A program made the translations under genes and the position numbers. Below are positions 8,600 to 17,151 of a stretch of 43,673 bases of DNA, piece after piece (the first letter of the stretch is position 1; each line of letters opens with the position of its first letter). The stretch lies in contig NZ_AGAF01000212.1 in assembly GCF_000224515.1 (NCBI RefSeq), positions 1 through 43,673 of the forward strand, in the 5' to 3' direction. The notes beneath the pieces were generated by a model. It ran no database searches and was not told where the DNA came from. It saw only the letters and a program-made list of their open reading frames with translations. The stretch comes from Desulfosporosinus sp. OT. GTDB taxonomy: Bacteria > Bacillota > Desulfitobacteriia > Desulfitobacteriales > Desulfitobacteriaceae.

Positions 8600-9661
8600 A
8601 TGGCATTATTGGTTGATATCCAAAAAAAACTACCGGGGTTTAAGCTTGAGGTTAAGTTTGAGACAGGTATGAATATTCTGGGACTTTTAGGAGCTTCCGG
8701 TTCGGGTAAAAGCATGACCTTACGTTGCATTGCGGGAATTGATAAACCCGACCATGGAAGAATTGTGCTCAATGGCCGAACTTTGTTTGACTCTCAGAAA
8801 GGCATAAATCTCCCCTGCCAGAAAAGAAAGCTGGGTTATTTGTTTCAAAATTACGCACTTTTTCCTAATATGACCGTTGAAGAAAACATTGGTTTTGGAA
8901 TTGGAGATAAAAAACGAGCAGATCGGCTGGCTATAATTAAGAAACAGGTGAAGATGATTAAGTTGGAAGGTTTGGAAAAGAGATATCCTAACCAGCTTTC
9001 CGGAGGACAACAGCAGCGAGTTGCCTTGGCTAGAGCTTTGGCCATTGAGCCAGAGGTTTTGCTCTTGGATGAACCGTTTTCTGCACTTGATGACTATCTA
9101 AGAAGCCACATGGTCAAACAATTGAGCGAAACGTTAGCAAACTATCAGGGTGTTACACTGTTTGTAACCCACAACATGAATGAAGCCTATAGTATTTGTG
9201 ATAAATTGGTTATCCTGGCCCAGGGGAAAATTGAAGCAAAAGGGAGGACAGTGGAAGCATTCAAATCTCCACCTTCACTTGTAGCTGCGCAATTGACTGG
9301 GTGTAAAAATTTATCCCTGGCAAAATACATAGCACCGTTTGAATTACAGGCGTTAGATTGGGGAATTAACTTGAAAACCGAAATTGAAATATCGAGACAA
9401 ATTGAATGGGTGGGTATTCGGGCCCATACGATCGAACTGGCCTCAGACGGAAAAGGAGACAACGTGTTTAGATGTTGGCTTAATTCTACCAGTGAGACCC
9501 CATCTTGGATGACAGTCTATCTAGCCGTGGAAAAGCAGACTCAGCGATTAGATAACCAGCAAATTCAATGGGAAGTCACCAAACAAATGTGGTCTGAATT
9601 AAAGGATAAACCACAGCCTTGGAACCTGAGAATTAACCCTGAGGAACTGATCATTGTCTGA
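8600..9661 (+). CDS. modC: Molybdate ABC transporter ATPase ModC, long form
   Basis: About 353 residues. ATPase core: Walker A GASGSGKS, Q-loop LFQNYALFPNMTVEEN, signature LSGGQQQRVALARAL, Walker B LLLDEPFSALD and switch His in VTHNMNEAY. A C-terminal region of about 130 residues (from roughly residue 225, including VGIRAHTIEL) fits a TOBE/Mop-like regulatory domain, which the copy at 6997 lacks. The ATG at 8600 directly follows AGGAGATA and the modB stop. It works with ModB 7900 and ModA 9703. Confidence 0.92.
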   Translation: MALLVDIQKKLPGFKLEVKFETGMNILGLLGASGSGKSMTLRCIAGIDKPDHGRIVLNGRTLFDSQKGINLPCQKRKLGYLFQNYALFPNMTVEENIGFGIGDKKRADRLAIIKKQVKMIKLEGLEKRYPNQLSGGQQQRVALARALAIEPEVLLLDEPFSALDDYLRSHMVKQLSETLANYQGVTLFVTHNMNEAYSICDKLVILAQGKIEAKGRTVEAFKSPPSLVAAQLTGCKNLSLAKYIAPFELQALDWGINLKTEIEISRQIEWVGIRAHTIELASDGKGDNVFRCWLNSTSETPSWMTVYLAVEKQTQRLDNQQIQWEVTKQMWSELKDKPQPWNLRINPEELIIV

Positions 9662-9702
9662 TTTCAATCAAGTGGTAAATATAAGGAGGAAGAGGGAAGT
9701 TT

Positions 9703-10560
9703 ATGAAACTATCTAATAATAAAATTTGGAAGACTAATAAAACACATGCTATCTTGGGATTGATTGCTTGTTCGCTATTATTACTTGTCCTATTTATTTC
9801 GGGATGTTCAAGTGCAGTAACGGAACCTTCAAAAACGGAAGATAGTAAAGCTACTGCTCAGAATAAACCAGTTGAACTTTTGATCTCCACCGCTCCAAGT
9901 TTAAAAGGTTCGTTTGAAGAAATCAAAGGGCTGTATACGGCTAAAGAGGCTGGAGTAAAATTGGTTTTTAATTATGGACCCTCAGGTTCCCTCCAAAATC
10001 AGATTGAGCAAGGCGCTGCCGCAGATATATTTATTTCTCAGGGCAAGCCACAAATGGATGCTTTGGAGCAAAAGGGGCTGATTAAGAAAGAATCCAGGAT
10101 AAATTTGTTAGGTGATGAACTTGTTTTAATCGTTGCTAAAGACAACGCTACGCTTAAGAAGTTTGAAGATTTAACCAAACCTGAAGTTAAGAAGATCGGA
10201 ATTGGTGAGGCTGAATCAGTTCCGGCCGCCAAGACTGCCAAAGAAACCTTAGAAACGCTTAAACTATGGGATGCCCTACAACCTAAACTGGTCATGGGTA
10301 AAGATTTAATGCAAGTCATGGCTTATGTTGAGACAGGTAATGCCGAAGCAGGTTTTGTCTGGGATACGATTGCGGTCACCTCGGATAAAGTTAAAATCGT
10401 GGCTACAGCACCCGCTAATTCGCATAAACCGGTTTTCTTGCCAGCAGCGGTGGTAACAGCCTCTAAAAACGGTGATGCGGCCGCGAAGTTTTTGGAGTAT
10501 TTGCAGAGTGATGAGGCTATGAAGGTTTTTGAAAAGAATGGTTTTATAAAGGGGAAGTAA
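9703..10560 (+). CDS. modA: Molybdate/tungstate-binding lipoprotein ModA (copy 2)
   Basis: 285 residues. A long N-terminal hydrophobic signal ends in lipobox FISGC (Cys about 35). The mature ModA fold shows LLISTAPSLKGSFEEIK, NYGPSGSLQNQIEQGAAADIFISQGKP, SVPAAKTAKE and VETGNAEAGFVWD. Compared with copy 1, ISAAASLK has become ISTAPSLK and GASG has become GPSG. Both changes are at oxyanion-pocket positions, so the two receptors may differ in molybdate/tungstate preference. AAGGAGGAAG precedes the ATG. Confidence 0.92.
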   Translation: MKLSNNKIWKTNKTHAILGLIACSLLLLVLFISGCSSAVTEPSKTEDSKATAQNKPVELLISTAPSLKGSFEEIKGLYTAKEAGVKLVFNYGPSGSLQNQIEQGAAADIFISQGKPQMDALEQKGLIKKESRINLLGDELVLIVAKDNATLKKFEDLTKPEVKKIGIGEAESVPAAKTAKETLETLKLWDALQPKLVMGKDLMQVMAYVETGNAEAGFVWDTIAVTSDKVKIVATAPANSHKPVFLPAAVVTASKNGDAAAKFLEYLQSDEAMKVFEKNGFIKGK

Positions 10561-10608
10561 AAACAATAATCTAAAGCTGAAAAAATCAATGAAACGGAGG
10601 TGGAGACT

Positions 10609-11454
10609 CTGCAATACATCAGTGATGAAACAATTGATCGCTGGATCAAAGAAGATGTTCCATATCTCGATTTAACAACGCTTACCCTGGGCATAGGTGG
10701 GCTAAAGGGGAAAATTAGTTTTAAGGCAAGGGAATTTACGGTGTTATCTGGAGTCGAGGAAGTTTTAAGAATCTTTACCAAGCTAGGAATTACGTCGACT
10801 CGATCATTGTCATCAGGTTCTGTTGTTAACAAAGGAGATATCTTTATTGAAGCTGAGGGGTTGGCATCAAGCCTTCATATGGCTTGGAAAGTGTCGATGA
10901 ATATACTCGAATATTCCTCAGGGATTGCGACGAGAACAAAAAAGATGGTGGATAAGGCTAAATCAGTTAACCCTCATGTTGCTGTTTTGGCCACTCGAAA
11001 ATCATTTCCGGGAACTAAAGAGCTTTCCATAAAGGCAATACTGGCCGGAGGTGCTTTTCCTCATCGGTTGGGTTTATCGGAAACAATCTTAACTTTTAAA
11101 CAACATGTAGCTTTTTTGGGCGATATCAACAATCTCGCCCGAGTAATTAAAGAAATAAAATCCAATGCCTGTGAGAAAAAGATAATTGTTGAAGTAGAAA
11201 CCCTGGAAGATGCATGTCTTTTATCTGAATCTGGAGTTGACGGATTGCAATTTGATAAAATCCCAGCCTTGGAGCTAAAGAGCATTGTTGATCAAATCAG
11301 AGGAATTAACCCCCAGATTACGTTACTTGGAGCGGGTGGCATCAATGAGAGTAATATCGAAGAATACGCCCGTTCAGGTATTGATGCCATTGTGACGACT
11401 TCGATGTATTTTGGTAAACCTTCTGACATTGGAGTGACGATGGAAAAACTTTAA
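10609..11454 (+). CDS. modD: ModD, nicotinate phosphoribosyltransferase-like protein
   Basis: About 281 residues of the quinolinate-phosphoribosyltransferase fold, ModD branch, often found with molybdenum transporters; its role is not established. The markers are DETIDRWIKEDVPYLDLTT at the N terminus, MNILEYSSGIATRT, ATRKSFPGTKELSIKAI (phosphate-binding region), VEVETLEDA and GVDGLQFDK, and a C-terminal LLGAGGINESNIEEYA. The GTG at 10600 is part of the Shine-Dalgarno GGAGGTGGAG, so the real start is probably the CTG at 10609. That gives the family-typical N terminus (QYISDETID) and is an unusual start codon. It is the last gene of the riboswitch-controlled mod set. Confidence 0.88.
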   Translation: MQYISDETIDRWIKEDVPYLDLTTLTLGIGGLKGKISFKAREFTVLSGVEEVLRIFTKLGITSTRSLSSGSVVNKGDIFIEAEGLASSLHMAWKVSMNILEYSSGIATRTKKMVDKAKSVNPHVAVLATRKSFPGTKELSIKAILAGGAFPHRLGLSETILTFKQHVAFLGDINNLARVIKEIKSNACEKKIIVEVETLEDACLLSESGVDGLQFDKIPALELKSIVDQIRGINPQITLLGAGGINESNIEEYARSGIDAIVTTSMYFGKPSDIGVTMEKL

Positions 11455-11515
11455 CTCATGATTCGTAGAAGGAAATGACAACTGCTTAACACTTGAAAAA
11501 TTATATAAATCCTAT

Positions 11516-11620
11516 CTCCGAGCCGTAATAACCTAATGAAAAATCTATGGTTACCGGCCAGGGCTTTAAGCCCTCAGGGTGTACCCGGAAACGGATATGC
11601 CTTCACTATTGAAAAGGAGG
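11516..11620 (+). ncRNA. Moco riboswitch 2
   Basis: The same aptamer as at 7690. P1 is CTCC/GGAG and the core is TCAGGGTGTACCCGGAAACGGATATGCCTTCAC in conserved order, with TATTGAAAAGGAGG at the 3' end. The CCCGGAAACGGA hairpin has lost one closing pair relative to copies 1 and 3. A terminator follows at 11650. It leads the GTPase/ABC/SBP-like module. Apart from this aptamer and its terminator, the gap 11455-11779 holds no gene; a 74-codon reading frame across it is an artefact of the RNA. Confidence 0.9.
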
Positions 11621-11649
11621 TGGCTAGGCCTGCTGGCTTTGTTTGGCAT

Positions 11650-11680
11650 GCTCCACTTTCTATGGTGGAGCTATTTTTAT
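11650..11680 (+). terminator. Riboswitch-linked terminator 2
   Basis: GCTCCAC-TTTCTATG-GTGGAGC followed by TATTTTTAT. Its position relative to the aptamer is the same as in copies 1 and 3, and the stem is nearly the same sequence as terminator 3. Confidence 0.85.
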
Positions 11681-11779
11681 GCCGGACAGGGCAAAGCATA
11701 GTAATCGCTGGAGATGCTTTGAAATACATAAGCAGTAAGGATTCGGAGTCAAATCCATGACGAACAGGGGGGGATAGAT

Positions 11780-12475
11780 ATGAAACTGGTTACGGTTTCC
11801 GGGCCGCCTTCTTCCGGCAAAACTTCAGTTATATTGAAGGCCATAGAATGTTTAAAACAGGAAAGCTACAAAATCGGAGTCATCAAGTTTGACTGTCTCA
11901 CAACGTTTGACAATATTTTGTATGAAAAGGTTGATGTTCCGGTCAAAGTTGGTTTATCCGGGAACCTTTGTCCAGATCATTTTTTTGTCAGCAATATTGG
12001 AGATTGCGTTCGATGGGGATTAATGGAGAATTTTGATTTGCTGATTAGCGAGAGCGCAGGTTTGTGCAATCGGTGTTCCCCTCATATTAAAGACATCCTG
12101 GCTGTGTGCGTTATTGATTGCCTGGCTGGAGTGAATACGCCTAAAAAGATAGGACCGATGCTGAAACTGGCAGATATTATTGTGATTACGAAAGGGGATA
12201 TCGTCTCTCAAGCAGAAAGAGAGGTCTTTTTCTTTAAAGCGAAGCAGGCGAATCCTAAAGCTATGATCATGTCGGTTAATGGGATAACTGGGCAAGGAGC
12301 CTTCGACTTGAGTAGAAGACTTAAGGATACTGTGGAAATTGCTAATCTGGAATTAAAACGGTTGAGATTTACAATGCCGGCAGCCTTGTGTTCGTATTGT
12401 CTTGGAGAGACCCAAATTGGTGAAGATTATCAAATGGGAAATCTTAAAAAAATGGATTTTGAGGTGTTTTCATGA
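11780..12475 (+). CDS. HypB/UreG-like GTPase (G3E family)
   Basis: 231 residues, cytoplasmic. P-loop GPPSSGKTS at residues 8-16, a switch-like ISESAG segment with CNRCSPH (paired Cys), a Walker-B-like strand AVCVIDCLAG, and ITKGD in the NKxD position, giving the order of a metallochaperone GTPase. The C terminus holds a second Cys pair (CSYCLGE) and GEDYQMGNLKKMDF. G3E GTPases deliver metals to enzymes (HypB nickel, UreG nickel). The substrate here is unknown, but placement after a Moco riboswitch points to Mo/W or cofactor insertion (inference). Good ribosome site GGGGGGAT; its stop overlaps the next start by four bases. Confidence 0.8.
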   Translation: MKLVTVSGPPSSGKTSVILKAIECLKQESYKIGVIKFDCLTTFDNILYEKVDVPVKVGLSGNLCPDHFFVSNIGDCVRWGLMENFDLLISESAGLCNRCSPHIKDILAVCVIDCLAGVNTPKKIGPMLKLADIIVITKGDIVSQAEREVFFFKAKQANPKAMIMSVNGITGQGAFDLSRRLKDTVEIANLELKRLRFTMPAALCSYCLGETQIGEDYQMGNLKKMDFEVFS

Positions 12476-13491
12476 GCATACCCGCCTTGACAATCCCTTT
12501 AAGAGAAATGATTCTGAAATATCCTTACTTGGAAGACTTTTTTATTTCTTTAGGCTTAAAGGATTACCATGTTGATTTATCCTGCGCGGAGTATGTGGAT
12601 CAGCTTAGTGACGGTCAAATCGAAGATCTAGGTATGGACAGGGAGCAGCTAATATCTAACTACACAGAGTATTTTCAAAAAATGGCTGAAATTGCACTTA
12701 GGACAACCGAGCGGGTGAGGTCGATTACGATCATTGGAGGGCGTGATAAGACTGGGCAGGCAGAAAATTTGTCCTTTACGATGAAAACAGGAGATATTAT
12801 CTGCGTTGTGGGTCCTACAGGCTCGGGGAAAAGCAGACTGTTAGCTGATATTGAATGCCTAGCTCAAAGAGATACCCCTACGGGACGGCAAATCCTAATT
12901 AACGATTCAGTTCCCAATGAGGATAAGCGTTTTACCGTTGAACATAAACTCATCGCCCAGCTTTCACAGAATATGAATTTTATCATGGATTTAACGGTTC
13001 AAGAATTCATTACCATGCATGCCGAAAGTCGAATGATTGAAAACGTTGAAGAAACTGTTCAATCCGTAATTGTCTGTGCCAACGAGTTGGCAGGCGAGAA
13101 ATTCAGCCTGGATACACCCGTCACCAGCTTAAGTGGGGGACAGTCCAGAGCGTTAATGATCGCGGATACGGCCTTACTGAGTTCATCTCCTATTGTGTTG
13201 ATTGATGAAATCGAAAACGCTGGCGTGGACCGAGAAAAATCCTTGGAGTTGTTGGTGAAAGAGGAAAAGATTGTCTTAATGTCTACCCATGACCCTATTC
13301 TGGCCTTGATGGGTCATAAACGAATGGTTATCAAAAATGGAGGGATAAGTCAAATCGTCGAGACATGCGCTCAAGAAAGATCAAATCTAATGTTACTGCA
13401 ACAATTTGACGGAACAATGATAAGACTGAGAAATATGATTCGATCAGGAGAAAAGATTGACTTCGATATTAAGAACTTGTTCGGATTGTAA
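12472..13491 (+). CDS. Orphan ABC ATPase with DUF1858-like N-terminal domain
   Basis: 339 residues. Residues 1-70 resemble the small helical DUF1858/ScdA-N type domain (PLREMILKYPYLEDFFISLG). The ABC core follows: Walker A GPTGSGKS, Q-loop QLSQNMNFIMDLTVQEF, signature LSGGQSRAL, Walker B VLIDEIENAG and switch His in MSTHDP. No permease gene is associated with it, and the next gene looks like a receptor without an export signal. The ATPase is therefore probably not part of an importer but a cytoplasmic machine working with the upstream GTPase. It is co-transcribed with the GTPase (four-base ATGA overlap). The function is inferred only. Confidence 0.8.
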   Translation: MSIPALTIPLREMILKYPYLEDFFISLGLKDYHVDLSCAEYVDQLSDGQIEDLGMDREQLISNYTEYFQKMAEIALRTTERVRSITIIGGRDKTGQAENLSFTMKTGDIICVVGPTGSGKSRLLADIECLAQRDTPTGRQILINDSVPNEDKRFTVEHKLIAQLSQNMNFIMDLTVQEFITMHAESRMIENVEETVQSVIVCANELAGEKFSLDTPVTSLSGGQSRALMIADTALLSSSPIVLIDEIENAGVDREKSLELLVKEEKIVLMSTHDPILALMGHKRMVIKNGGISQIVETCAQERSNLMLLQQFDGTMIRLRNMIRSGEKIDFDIKNLFGL

Positions 13492-13575
13492 GATTAGCTA
13501 GTCAGTATTGGATCAGAAAGTTCTTGAATTGTTGAGGTTGCGAAAATGGGCCTGATAAGATGAGGGGGTTTTAGA

Positions 13576-14793
13576 ATGACAATTGATTCAGATAGTTTAA
13601 TCAGTGAATTGTTAAGGCAATATCCTGAAACTTTGGAGGTGTTTGCCTCAAATGGCTTTGAAGATCTTGTCGATAAGGACATTCTCAGGCAAATTGGCCC
13701 TTTTATCCGATTGAAAACAATGCTTCAGACGAGACATATCAATCCTGCGATCTTTATCAAGCTGCTGGAAGAAAGGATAAACACATTTTATTCCCTGAAA
13801 TACTCTCTTGAGTCCTGTAGAGAGAGAACGACAGATAAGTTAAATCTCCTAGCTCTTCTGCCCTGTCCGCTCAAACTACCTCTGCAGCAGGCCTTCGATA
13901 AATATCTGGCTAAGGAATTTGACTTAGGCAATGATGGGCTAGATTATCTTATCGAAGGAAATGCCAATAATCAGCTTTCCTATTACCCCTATGTCGATCA
14001 ATTTGAAGATCTTGAGGATATCCCGGACGTGATCATTACCCCGGGTCTGAATAATTTCTTTCACCAACGGTTTATTCAACGGTTTATAGATAAGGGTTTT
14101 TTCCTTGATGCTGCGAATTATCAGCCTCATAATCGCTACTTGAATAGTGGGATTAAAGACCCAGGGGGAAACTACACGATCCTGGCGATGAACGTATTGG
14201 TGATGGTTATTGATCATTCCCAAATCGGATCGACTGATTTCCCCAAGAAGTGGGAGGATATCTTGAATCCCGAATTTGAGAAAAGAGTTGCGATGCGAGG
14301 ACAAAATGATTTTTTTTGTGAAACAGTTTTATTGGCGATCTATAAAACCTATGGAATGGAAGCAATAAAACGTTTGGGACGTTCAGTGAAATACGGCTGG
14401 CATCCAGCTCAAATGGCTAAGGCGGCAGGCAGTGGAAACAAAGGGGCTCCAGCCGTAAGTATAATGCCGTATTTCTTTACTAAGACCATCAAACATAAAG
14501 AAAATATTACCATTGTCTGGCCAGAGGATGGTGCCATTATCAGCCCAGTTACAATGTTGGTAAAAGCAGAGAAAGCCCAGAAACTTGAAAAGATTGCGAA
14601 CTTTTTCACCAGCCGAGAAATAGGCAATATATGCGCCGGGGCTTGTTTTCCATCATTGCACCCGGAAGTAAAAGATTCGATACCGGAAAGTGTGGCGTTC
14701 AACTGGCTGGAATGGGATTTCATTAAATCACGGGACATAGGTGAATTGCAAACAGAATTAAACGCTGAGTTCTTAGTCAGTTTTAATCAATAA
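13576..14793 (+). CDS. Cytoplasmic substrate-binding-protein-like protein with DUF1858-like N terminus
   Basis: 405 residues with no signal peptide or lipobox. The N terminus (LISELLRQYPETLEVFASNGF) resembles DUF1858, as in the preceding ATPase. The remainder looks like a type-2 periplasmic-binding fold (iron/thiamine ABC receptor style): DVIITPGLNNFFHQRF, YTILAMNVLVMVIDH, PKKWEDILNPEFEKRVAMRG, a pairing segment AVSIMPYFFTKTI and EKIANFFTSREIG. A cytoplasmic receptor-like protein beside an ABC ATPase and a metallochaperone GTPase is unusual. The ATG follows AGGGGGTTTTAGA. The gap before it (84 bases) has no terminator, so it is probably in the same operon. Confidence 0.75.
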   Translation: MTIDSDSLISELLRQYPETLEVFASNGFEDLVDKDILRQIGPFIRLKTMLQTRHINPAIFIKLLEERINTFYSLKYSLESCRERTTDKLNLLALLPCPLKLPLQQAFDKYLAKEFDLGNDGLDYLIEGNANNQLSYYPYVDQFEDLEDIPDVIITPGLNNFFHQRFIQRFIDKGFFLDAANYQPHNRYLNSGIKDPGGNYTILAMNVLVMVIDHSQIGSTDFPKKWEDILNPEFEKRVAMRGQNDFFCETVLLAIYKTYGMEAIKRLGRSVKYGWHPAQMAKAAGSGNKGAPAVSIMPYFFTKTIKHKENITIVWPEDGAIISPVTMLVKAEKAQKLEKIANFFTSREIGNICAGACFPSLHPEVKDSIPESVAFNWLEWDFIKSRDIGELQTELNAEFLVSFNQ

Positions 14794-14924
14794 ATCTTTG
14801 TAGGAAGGAGCCCGACGCGCATACTGGTTTTAATCGGAGGGTTCGTAGAGGCTCTTTCCAGCTCAGTTACCTAGTTAGCAAAGAAGTGCTGGGGATGAGC
14901 CTATCTAGAGAGGAAGAAGGTTTA

Positions 14925-16046
14925 ATGAGAACGAGAAGTATTATGCTCTGTTTAATGATCATGACTTTGTTGATGCTTAATCTAGCAGGATGCGGTCAGT
15001 CGGCTACGTCAACACAGACTAAACAGAATTCAACAACATCGACCAATCAAACTGTAGATACCAAACGTACTATTACGGATATGGGAGGTAGAACGGTCAC
15101 TGTTCCCAACACTATAAAGACTGCCTTTGCCATCAGCCCAGTAGGTTCGATCATGCTCTATGCGTTGTGTCCGGATAAAATGGTCGGTTGGAACTATGCC
15201 CCACGACCTTCAGAGATAAAGTACATACTGCCTAAATATCAGTCGTTGCCCGCTTTAGGAGGCTGGTATGCTGCCAATAAGACGAGCATAGAGGAAATTT
15301 TAAAAATACATCCAGATATCATAATTGACATGGGCGACGTCAATAAGGCGGAAATTTCCAATGCGGATAAGATCCAAACACAATTGGGGTTACCAGTCGT
15401 ATTGGTTGATGCACCTGTGCTGAAAATGGACAAGGCTTGCGAATTTATGGGGGAGCTCCTTGGTGAAAAAGCCAAGGCTCAGGAGCTAGCAGATTATTGC
15501 AGAAATACAATTGCTGATGTTACAGCAAGAGCAGCAAAAATACCTCAAGATAAGCGCATCAGCGTTTATTATGCGGAGGGAGCAAAAGGGTTGCAGTCCG
15601 AACCTGATGGTTCAACGCATATTGAAGCTTTAAGTTTAGTGGGGGGTCTTAATGTCGCCAAGGTTCCCCTAGGGGGAAAATCGGGATTATCGTCAGTGTC
15701 CCTAGAACAAATACTAGCTTGGAATCCTGATGTGATTTTAGCTTGGACTGAAGAACAGGGAGGGTTCTATAAAGGGATTCTGTCTGATCCAACTTGGAAA
15801 GAAATCAAGGCTGTCCAGCAAAATCGTGTCTATCAGGTTCCTGATGCACCTTTTTGCTGGTTTGATCGACCACCTTCAATTAATCGTATTATAGGGTTTA
15901 AGTGGTTAGGCAATTTGCTCTACCCTGATGTTTTTAACTACAACATGGTTGCAGAAGTTAAAGACTTTTTTGCGAAATTCTATCATTATGATCTTTCAGA
16001 CGAAGAAGCGAAAACTTTACTAGTTCAAATTCAGCCTACTAAATAA
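14925..16046 (+). CDS. TroA/MolA-type ABC receptor lipoprotein 1
   Basis: About 373 residues. Signal with lipobox NLAGC, a Ser/Thr-rich linker, then ITDMGGRTVTVP, the opening of the BtuF/FhuD/MolA (class III) fold; DIIIDMGDV, the long inter-lobe helix region, ISVYYAEGAKGLQSE, SVSLEQILAWNPDVIL and CWFDRPPSINRIIGFKWLG. The WFDRPPS motif near the C terminus resembles MolA-type receptors that take molybdate/tungstate through FecCD-like permeases. With Moco riboswitches around it, Mo/W uptake is a reasonable inference; iron-chelate or corrinoid uptake is the alternative. The ATG at 14925 follows GAGGAAGAAGG. Its permease and ATPase follow. Confidence 0.88.
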   Translation: MRTRSIMLCLMIMTLLMLNLAGCGQSATSTQTKQNSTTSTNQTVDTKRTITDMGGRTVTVPNTIKTAFAISPVGSIMLYALCPDKMVGWNYAPRPSEIKYILPKYQSLPALGGWYAANKTSIEEILKIHPDIIIDMGDVNKAEISNADKIQTQLGLPVVLVDAPVLKMDKACEFMGELLGEKAKAQELADYCRNTIADVTARAAKIPQDKRISVYYAEGAKGLQSEPDGSTHIEALSLVGGLNVAKVPLGGKSGLSSVSLEQILAWNPDVILAWTEEQGGFYKGILSDPTWKEIKAVQQNRVYQVPDAPFCWFDRPPSINRIIGFKWLGNLLYPDVFNYNMVAEVKDFFAKFYHYDLSDEEAKTLLVQIQPTK

Positions 16047-16089
16047 AAGAGCTTGCAGAGGAGTAGGTGCTCAGTGGTTGGGAGGATTA

Positions 16090-17151
16090 ATGTTAGTGAG
16101 AATTAACGATAACACCAGAGATGCGTTAGCTGAATCGGAGTCAGAAGGGAATCTTCGCAAGGTATATTTTGTTGTAGTCTTATTGCCTATTTTAGCGTTT
16201 ATCCTTTCATTCCCCTTAGGGCGATATCCTATTACAATACCTGATCTGTTAGCAGCTTTACTGGGAAAAATTTTTCCGTATATACATGGTCCCGAGGGTG
16301 TAATTAATACCGTTATCTTTCAAGTGAGGCTGCCTAGAATTATAGCAGCGATGATAGTGGGGGCTGCCTTGTCGATAGCAGGGGCTGCTTATCAAGGTAT
16401 GTTCAAAAACCCTTTAGTATCGCCAGATATTTTAGGTGCATCTTCAGGAGCAGGCTTGGGAGCGGCGCTGGCAATATTTTTCTCATTAAACGTGGTGGGT
16501 ATTCAGGTATCGGCCTTTGTTGTTAGCCTTTTGGCGGTTGTTGCCGTGTATTTTCTCAGCAATAAAATTAAGCGTGATCCGACCTTAGCTTTAGTACTCA
16601 CTGGAATTTTAGTAGGCACGTTGTGTTCATCCTTTACGTCTCTCCTAAAATACATGGCTGATCCGTATGACAAGTTGCCGGCCATAACCTTCTGGTTGAT
16701 GGGTAGTTTAGCAACAGTCTCTCCAAAGAATGTGATGTCTTCTTTCGTGATTATGTTATTGGGAGGAGTACCGCTTTATTTATTGCGTTGGCGTCTCAAC
16801 GTCTTGTCCCTAGAGGAAGAAGAAGGCAAGACGTTGGGGTTGGAAACAGGAAAGCTAAGACTTGCCGTAATTATCTGTTCTTCGCTGCTCACTGCTGGGG
16901 CAGTATCGATCAGCGGACTTATTGGTTGGGTTGGGCTCATTGTACCTCATTTGGCCCGCATGCTGGTTGGCCCAAATTATAAGGTGCTTTTACCAGTATC
17001 AATTGCGATAGGGAGCGTCTATATGTTGCTGGTAGACGATTTGGCCAGATGCCTGACTTCTGCTGAGATTCCCTTGGGAATACTCACCTCCATCATCGGT
17101 GCTCCGTTCTTTTTTGCTATCCTCTTGCGCGGAAAGAGGGGTATGGTATGA
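16090..17151 (+). CDS. FecCD-family permease 1
   Basis: About 353 residues, predicted 9-10 membrane spans. Family motifs are RLPRIIAAMIVGAALSIAGAAYQGMFKNPL, SPDILGASSGAGLGAA, GLIGWVGLIVPHLARMLVG and EIPLGILTSIIGAPFF. The ATG at 16090 follows GGGAGGATTA. It ends inside the start of the ATPase gene (ATGA overlap). It forms an importer with receptor 1 and ATPase 17148. Confidence 0.93.
   Translation: MLVRINDNTRDALAESESEGNLRKVYFVVVLLPILAFILSFPLGRYPITIPDLLAALLGKIFPYIHGPEGVINTVIFQVRLPRIIAAMIVGAALSIAGAAYQGMFKNPLVSPDILGASSGAGLGAALAIFFSLNVVGIQVSAFVVSLLAVVAVYFLSNKIKRDPTLALVLTGILVGTLCSSFTSLLKYMADPYDKLPAITFWLMGSLATVSPKNVMSSFVIMLLGGVPLYLLRWRLNVLSLEEEEGKTLGLETGKLRLAVIICSSLLTAGAVSISGLIGWVGLIVPHLARMLVGPNYKVLLPVSIAIGSVYMLLVDDLARCLTSAEIPLGILTSIIGAPFFFAILLRGKRGMV

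Noticed and set aside
11536-11760. 74-codon open frame after modD
   Set aside because: It lies entirely within the Moco aptamer and its terminator, and its bases are explained by RNA structure conservation.
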